Shown: positions 50,059 through 52,085 of the stretch, piece after piece | Position numbering within the stretch: position 1 is the first letter of the stretch | How the letters are laid out: each line of letters opens with the position of its first letter | Source: Candidatus Rifleibacteriota bacterium | GTDB lineage: Bacteria > Muiribacteriota > UBA6191 > JACPRK01 > JACQZM01 | DNA length: 52,085 nt | Assembly (NCBI GenBank): GCA_016213885.1 | Contig: JACQZM010000645.1 | Coordinates: forward strand, 1 to 52,085 | Reading direction: 5' to 3' | Notes under the pieces: generated by a model | Told to the model about the DNA's origin: nothing | Database searches by the model: none | What the model saw: the letters and a program-made list of their open reading frames with translations, nothing else | Made by a program: the position numbers and the translations under genes

Positions 50059-50835
50059 TCAGTACCCCGGCTCGTGATCGGCCAGGCGGGCCCTGCGCAG
50101 GCTGACGAGGAAGAGCGACGCCTCCGCTTCGATCGGCGGTGTGTCCGGAAGCTCGCACCGCTCGTGACTCCGGATGAGCAGCTGTTCCAGCCGATCGAAG
50201 TCCGGTCCGGCCCGTTCCGGCGAGTCGATCTCCCCCTTCTCCGTCCCCGCCCGCTTCGACGCCACCAGCCGCTCCACCTCCGAGAACCCGTAGATCGGCG
50301 CCAGCTGGGTCACGTCGCCGATGCACTCGCCGGTCCTCAACAGGTGGATCCCGGTCAGGGCGCTCCGGTAGGCGTACAGCACCCCCTTCACGGTGCGGCT
50401 CTCCAGACACTCCTTCCGCTTCTTCGCGAAGAAGCCCCGGTAGTGCCCGTAGAAGCACCTGGCCGCGGCCTTCTTGCCCAGCTGGACGAGCCGCCCCTGC
50501 TCCGGCGACGAGAAGAGCTGGTACGGAGACGCCAGCCGCTCGAGGATGTTCCCGTTTCCCTTGAGAAGCAGGCGCAGGGCGAACGCCAGCTCGTGGGTCG
50601 TGAGGTCCATCTCCTGGCCCTCGAACGTGCCCGACGCCTGCACCGTGTCGGGCGGGGGCGAAAGCGACAGGATGCGATCGACCGGCGCCTCGTGGACCCC
50701 CTTCAGGTCCAGGTCGCTGTCCGGGCTGGGAAAGCCGTAGTAGTGCGCTCCGGTCACGGCCACCAGGAGCGGGTCCAACCCCGCCTGCTGCCTCACGAAC
50801 CGCCGTCCCCGCTCCAGATCGGGCAGCCAGCTCAT
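50059..50835 (-). CDS. Predicted nucleotidyltransferase (COG3541/YcgL-RlaP type)
   Basis: The ~258-aa protein has the nucleotidyltransferase signature GAHYYGFPSPDSDLDLKGVH: G-x-x-x-YG-x-x-x-x-x-SD-x-D, the two catalytic Asp being in SDLD. A helical second part follows (HELAFALRLLLKGNGNILER, CFYGHYRGFFAKKR, RTVKGVLYAYRSALTGIHLL). These are hallmarks of the COG3541 family of DNA-polymerase-beta-superfamily proteins. The target (RNA, protein or small molecule) is not known. The ATG at 50835 has GGAGGTGG upstream; a longer frame to 51048 reads through the terminator and gap and lacks support. It lies downstream of a transcription terminator on the same strand. Confidence 0.85.
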   Translation of the reverse strand: MSWLPDLERGRRFVRQQAGLDPLLVAVTGAHYYGFPSPDSDLDLKGVHEAPVDRILSLSPPPDTVQASGTFEGQEMDLTTHELAFALRLLLKGNGNILERLASPYQLFSSPEQGRLVQLGKKAAARCFYGHYRGFFAKKRKECLESRTVKGVLYAYRSALTGIHLLRTGECIGDVTQLAPIYGFSEVERLVASKRAGTEKGEIDSPERAGPDFDRLEQLLIRSHERCELPDTPPIEAEASLFLVSLRRARLADHEPGY

Positions 50836-50882
50836 CGTCGCCACCTCCGGTACGCTCGGCCGGACGTCGCCCGGTCGGCCCG

Positions 50883-50913
50883 GAAAACAACGAGCCCGGG
50901 ATCGCGCCCGGGC
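50883..50913 (-). terminator. Rho-independent terminator after the secreted-protein gene
   Basis: On the minus strand GCCCGGG (50913-50907), loop CGCGAT and CCCGGGC (50900-50894) are followed by TCGTTGTTTT. The 7-bp G/C stem plus T-rich tail lies 70-100 bases after the stop of the 50982-51596 gene. Confidence 0.75.
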
Positions 50914-50981
50914 CCATCCGTCGAGGTTCGCAAAGCTCTCCTGGGGTCCGGGGTACGCGCTTCCGGCCGTTCGCGGCGACC

Positions 50982-51596
50982 TCACTTCGGCTGCGGCGGG
51001 GCGCCGGCCGGGCGCACGCCGGTGGGGTAGCTGATCGTCTGGCACCAACCGCCCCAGATGAACTCCGGGGGGTGGCCGAGGCTCTTGATCGCCGCGAACG
51101 TGACCCTCACCGCGAGCCCCCCGTCGTCGGCCGTCGCCAGGTCGAGCTTCACGGCCAGCGGTCCCTGATACTCACGGTTCGAGGCCCAGGCCCGGATCCA
51201 GTCGCTGAGGTTCAGCTTCTGGAACAGGTCCAGCACCTTCCGGGTCTCGCCCCTGGCCAGGGAAGGCTTCACCAGAGTGGCCAGCGCACCGAAGAAGGCG
51301 CCCCGCCGCACGTAGACGTGAGACCTGGGCGCCACGCCGAGGAGGAGCCCCTTGGCGTTCAGCGAAGGCTTGACCTCGGCTTCGAAGGCGCTCCGCTGGG
51401 CCGGGGCGAACTGCCCGACGGCCTCCAGGACCCGGTCCCACCTCGCCATCGGCTCCAGCTCCGCAGGCACGTCGGCCCGGGCCATCGAGGTCAGCCCGAC
51501 GAGCAGCCCGACCGCCGCCAGCGCGATCGTTCCCGGGGCGAGGGTCGCGGGGCGAGGCCGCGACCCCACGGCAGCTCCCAGCCTGAGTCTCATCAT
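50982..51596 (-). CDS. Hypothetical exported protein, 204 aa
   Basis: The protein starts MMRLRLGAAVGSRPRPATLA, with a signal helix following (IALAAVGLLVGLTSMARA, cleavage before DVPAE). It is therefore exported. The mature region is helical with a conserved-looking FEAEVKPSLNAKGLLLGVAP stretch, YVRRGAFFGALATLVKPSLA and LFQKLNLSDWIRAWASNREY, ending in a beta strand set with WCQTISYPTG. No family is recognised. GGGGGG and GGACGG lie just before the first ATG at 51596; the second ATG (51593) is also possible. A strong terminator follows, so it is likely monocistronic. A GGCCGATCGGCC palindrome sits upstream near 51615-51626. Confidence 0.65.
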   Translation of the reverse strand: MMRLRLGAAVGSRPRPATLAPGTIALAAVGLLVGLTSMARADVPAELEPMARWDRVLEAVGQFAPAQRSAFEAEVKPSLNAKGLLLGVAPRSHVYVRRGAFFGALATLVKPSLARGETRKVLDLFQKLNLSDWIRAWASNREYQGPLAVKLDLATADDGGLAVRVTFAAIKSLGHPPEFIWGGWCQTISYPTGVRPAGAPPQPK

Positions 51597-51677
51597 CCGT
51601 CCCCCCGTTTCTCCGAGCGGCCGATCGGCCGTCTCACCCCAGTCTACCACGCTTTGCCCCGGCCAAGGCGACGAGGG

Positions 51678-52085
51678 TCAGCGGCCCCAGAGGATCCCTG
51701 ACGCATAGCTCATCACGACCGTGTCCACCCCGTACGCCCGGAGCAGCTGAGCTTTCTCCGACGGCTTTCCCCGCCGGATCGGACCGGTCCCGACGTTGGC
51801 GATGAACGGCCGCGGACTCAGGGTGGTGTCGATCACGCGGGCGCCCACGGAGGACGGGGCGCCCAGGGCGGTCCACCCCAGCAGATCGCCGGTCCGGCCG
51901 GAGAACGCCATGAGATAGCCGTCCGCCGTGGGGATCAGGGCGTCGGGCACGTCGTCGCCGTCGACGGCGCCGAGGGTGAGCGGCCCGTAGGTCCACTGGT
52001 CCACGGCCCGGGACCAGAGCAGCGTGCCGGTCCGGCCGGAAAAAGCTGCCATGAGCCTTGCGGAGACCAGTGCGACCACGTCGAG
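51678..52085 (-). CDS. C-terminal part of a beta-propeller (FG-GAP/PQQ-like) protein, 5' end outside the window
   Basis: The frame is open to the window edge and ends at 51678. It contains repeated blades: RLMAAFSGRTGTLLWSRAVD, then GDDVPDALIPTADGYLMAFS and a second GRTGDLLGWTALGAP. The motif AFSGRTGxLL occurs twice, about 40 residues apart, with a preceding D-G-D-x-x-x-D FG-GAP-like calcium loop (AVDGDDVPD). This is the repeat pattern of integrin-like or PQQ-type propellers, usually exported. The start, signal peptide and remaining blades lie beyond position 52085, so length and partner domains are unknown. Confidence 0.75.
   Translation of the reverse strand, partial: LDVVALVSARLMAAFSGRTGTLLWSRAVDQWTYGPLTLGAVDGDDVPDALIPTADGYLMAFSGRTGDLLGWTALGAPSSVGARVIDTTLSPRPFIANVGTGPIRRGKPSEKAQLLRAYGVDTVVMSYASGILWGR

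Noticed and set aside
48566..50917. 783-codon minus-strand open frame
   Set aside because: It crosses the terminator and lies antisense to the RING-like gene; no domain is visible.

Overview
This is a GC-rich chromosomal window, with a few AT-rich islands at promoters. It looks like a Gram-negative soil or aquatic bacterium. It carries an RND tripartite pump with an outer-membrane factor, LolDE-type ABC genes, pseudopilin-type proteins, zinc-ribbon Ser/Thr kinases, a kinase joined to a formylglycine-generating-enzyme domain, an S55-type protease, and IS91 and Uma2 relics. That repertoire fits Planctomycetota, Acidobacteriota or Myxococcota-like lineages. The sequence alone does not settle the phylum, and no rRNA or tRNA gene was recognised.

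Layout. 0.4-3.2 kb: two tiny membrane proteins and a minus-strand stress operon (two Hsp20 chaperones and an eRF1-domain-3-like protein), with an FtsH-like tail remnant upstream. 3.2-7.3 kb: a DUF3160 exported protein translationally coupled to a MEMO-CapA fusion. 7.4-20 kb: a decay-rich zone. It holds broken kinase pieces, a frameshifted beta-propeller, YciI-like and RecB-like stumps and a 76-bp MITE-like element, among intact genes: a kinase-FGE chimera, a DUF4143 ATPase, an unknown 312-aa protein, an exported HAD phosphatase and an orphan PilB/GspE-like ATPase with a substituted Walker B glutamate. 20-27.3 kb: a PAS-GAF hybrid histidine kinase, then a tight operon of one secreted protein, three pseudopilin-like proteins and an OmpR/histidine-kinase pair. 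27.3-31.7 kb: a 5'-truncated GH64 glucanase, an IS91 transposase relic, a secreted protein, a second DUF4143 ATPase and a Uma2 stump. 31.5-39.3 kb: a metallophosphatase divergent from a four-gene operon (S55 protease, beta-propeller, LolD-like ATPase, FtsX-type permease). 39.3-42.9 kb: a YvcK/CofD-like protein and a REC-pseudoREC-PAS regulator without a kinase domain. 42.9-48.8 kb: a complete RND efflux operon. 48.9-52.1 kb: a RING-like zinc-finger membrane protein, a COG3541-type nucleotidyltransferase, a secreted protein and the end of a beta-propeller protein.

Most notable points. A 140-bp sequence occurs twice in direct orientation (19459 and 28298, about 98% identical by eye), bracketing 8.7 kb. 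Each copy abuts a 5'-truncated gene, and one copy lies just beyond the 3' end of an IS91-type transposase relic, so it may be a solo rolling-circle transposon end. The MITE-like element sits where a kinase start codon would be. Two well-preserved genes (S55 protease and propeller) are each broken by a single base in a G/C run, which could be sequence error. The coupled S55-propeller-LolDE operon and the pseudopilin/two-component operon are the best candidates for little-described functional systems.
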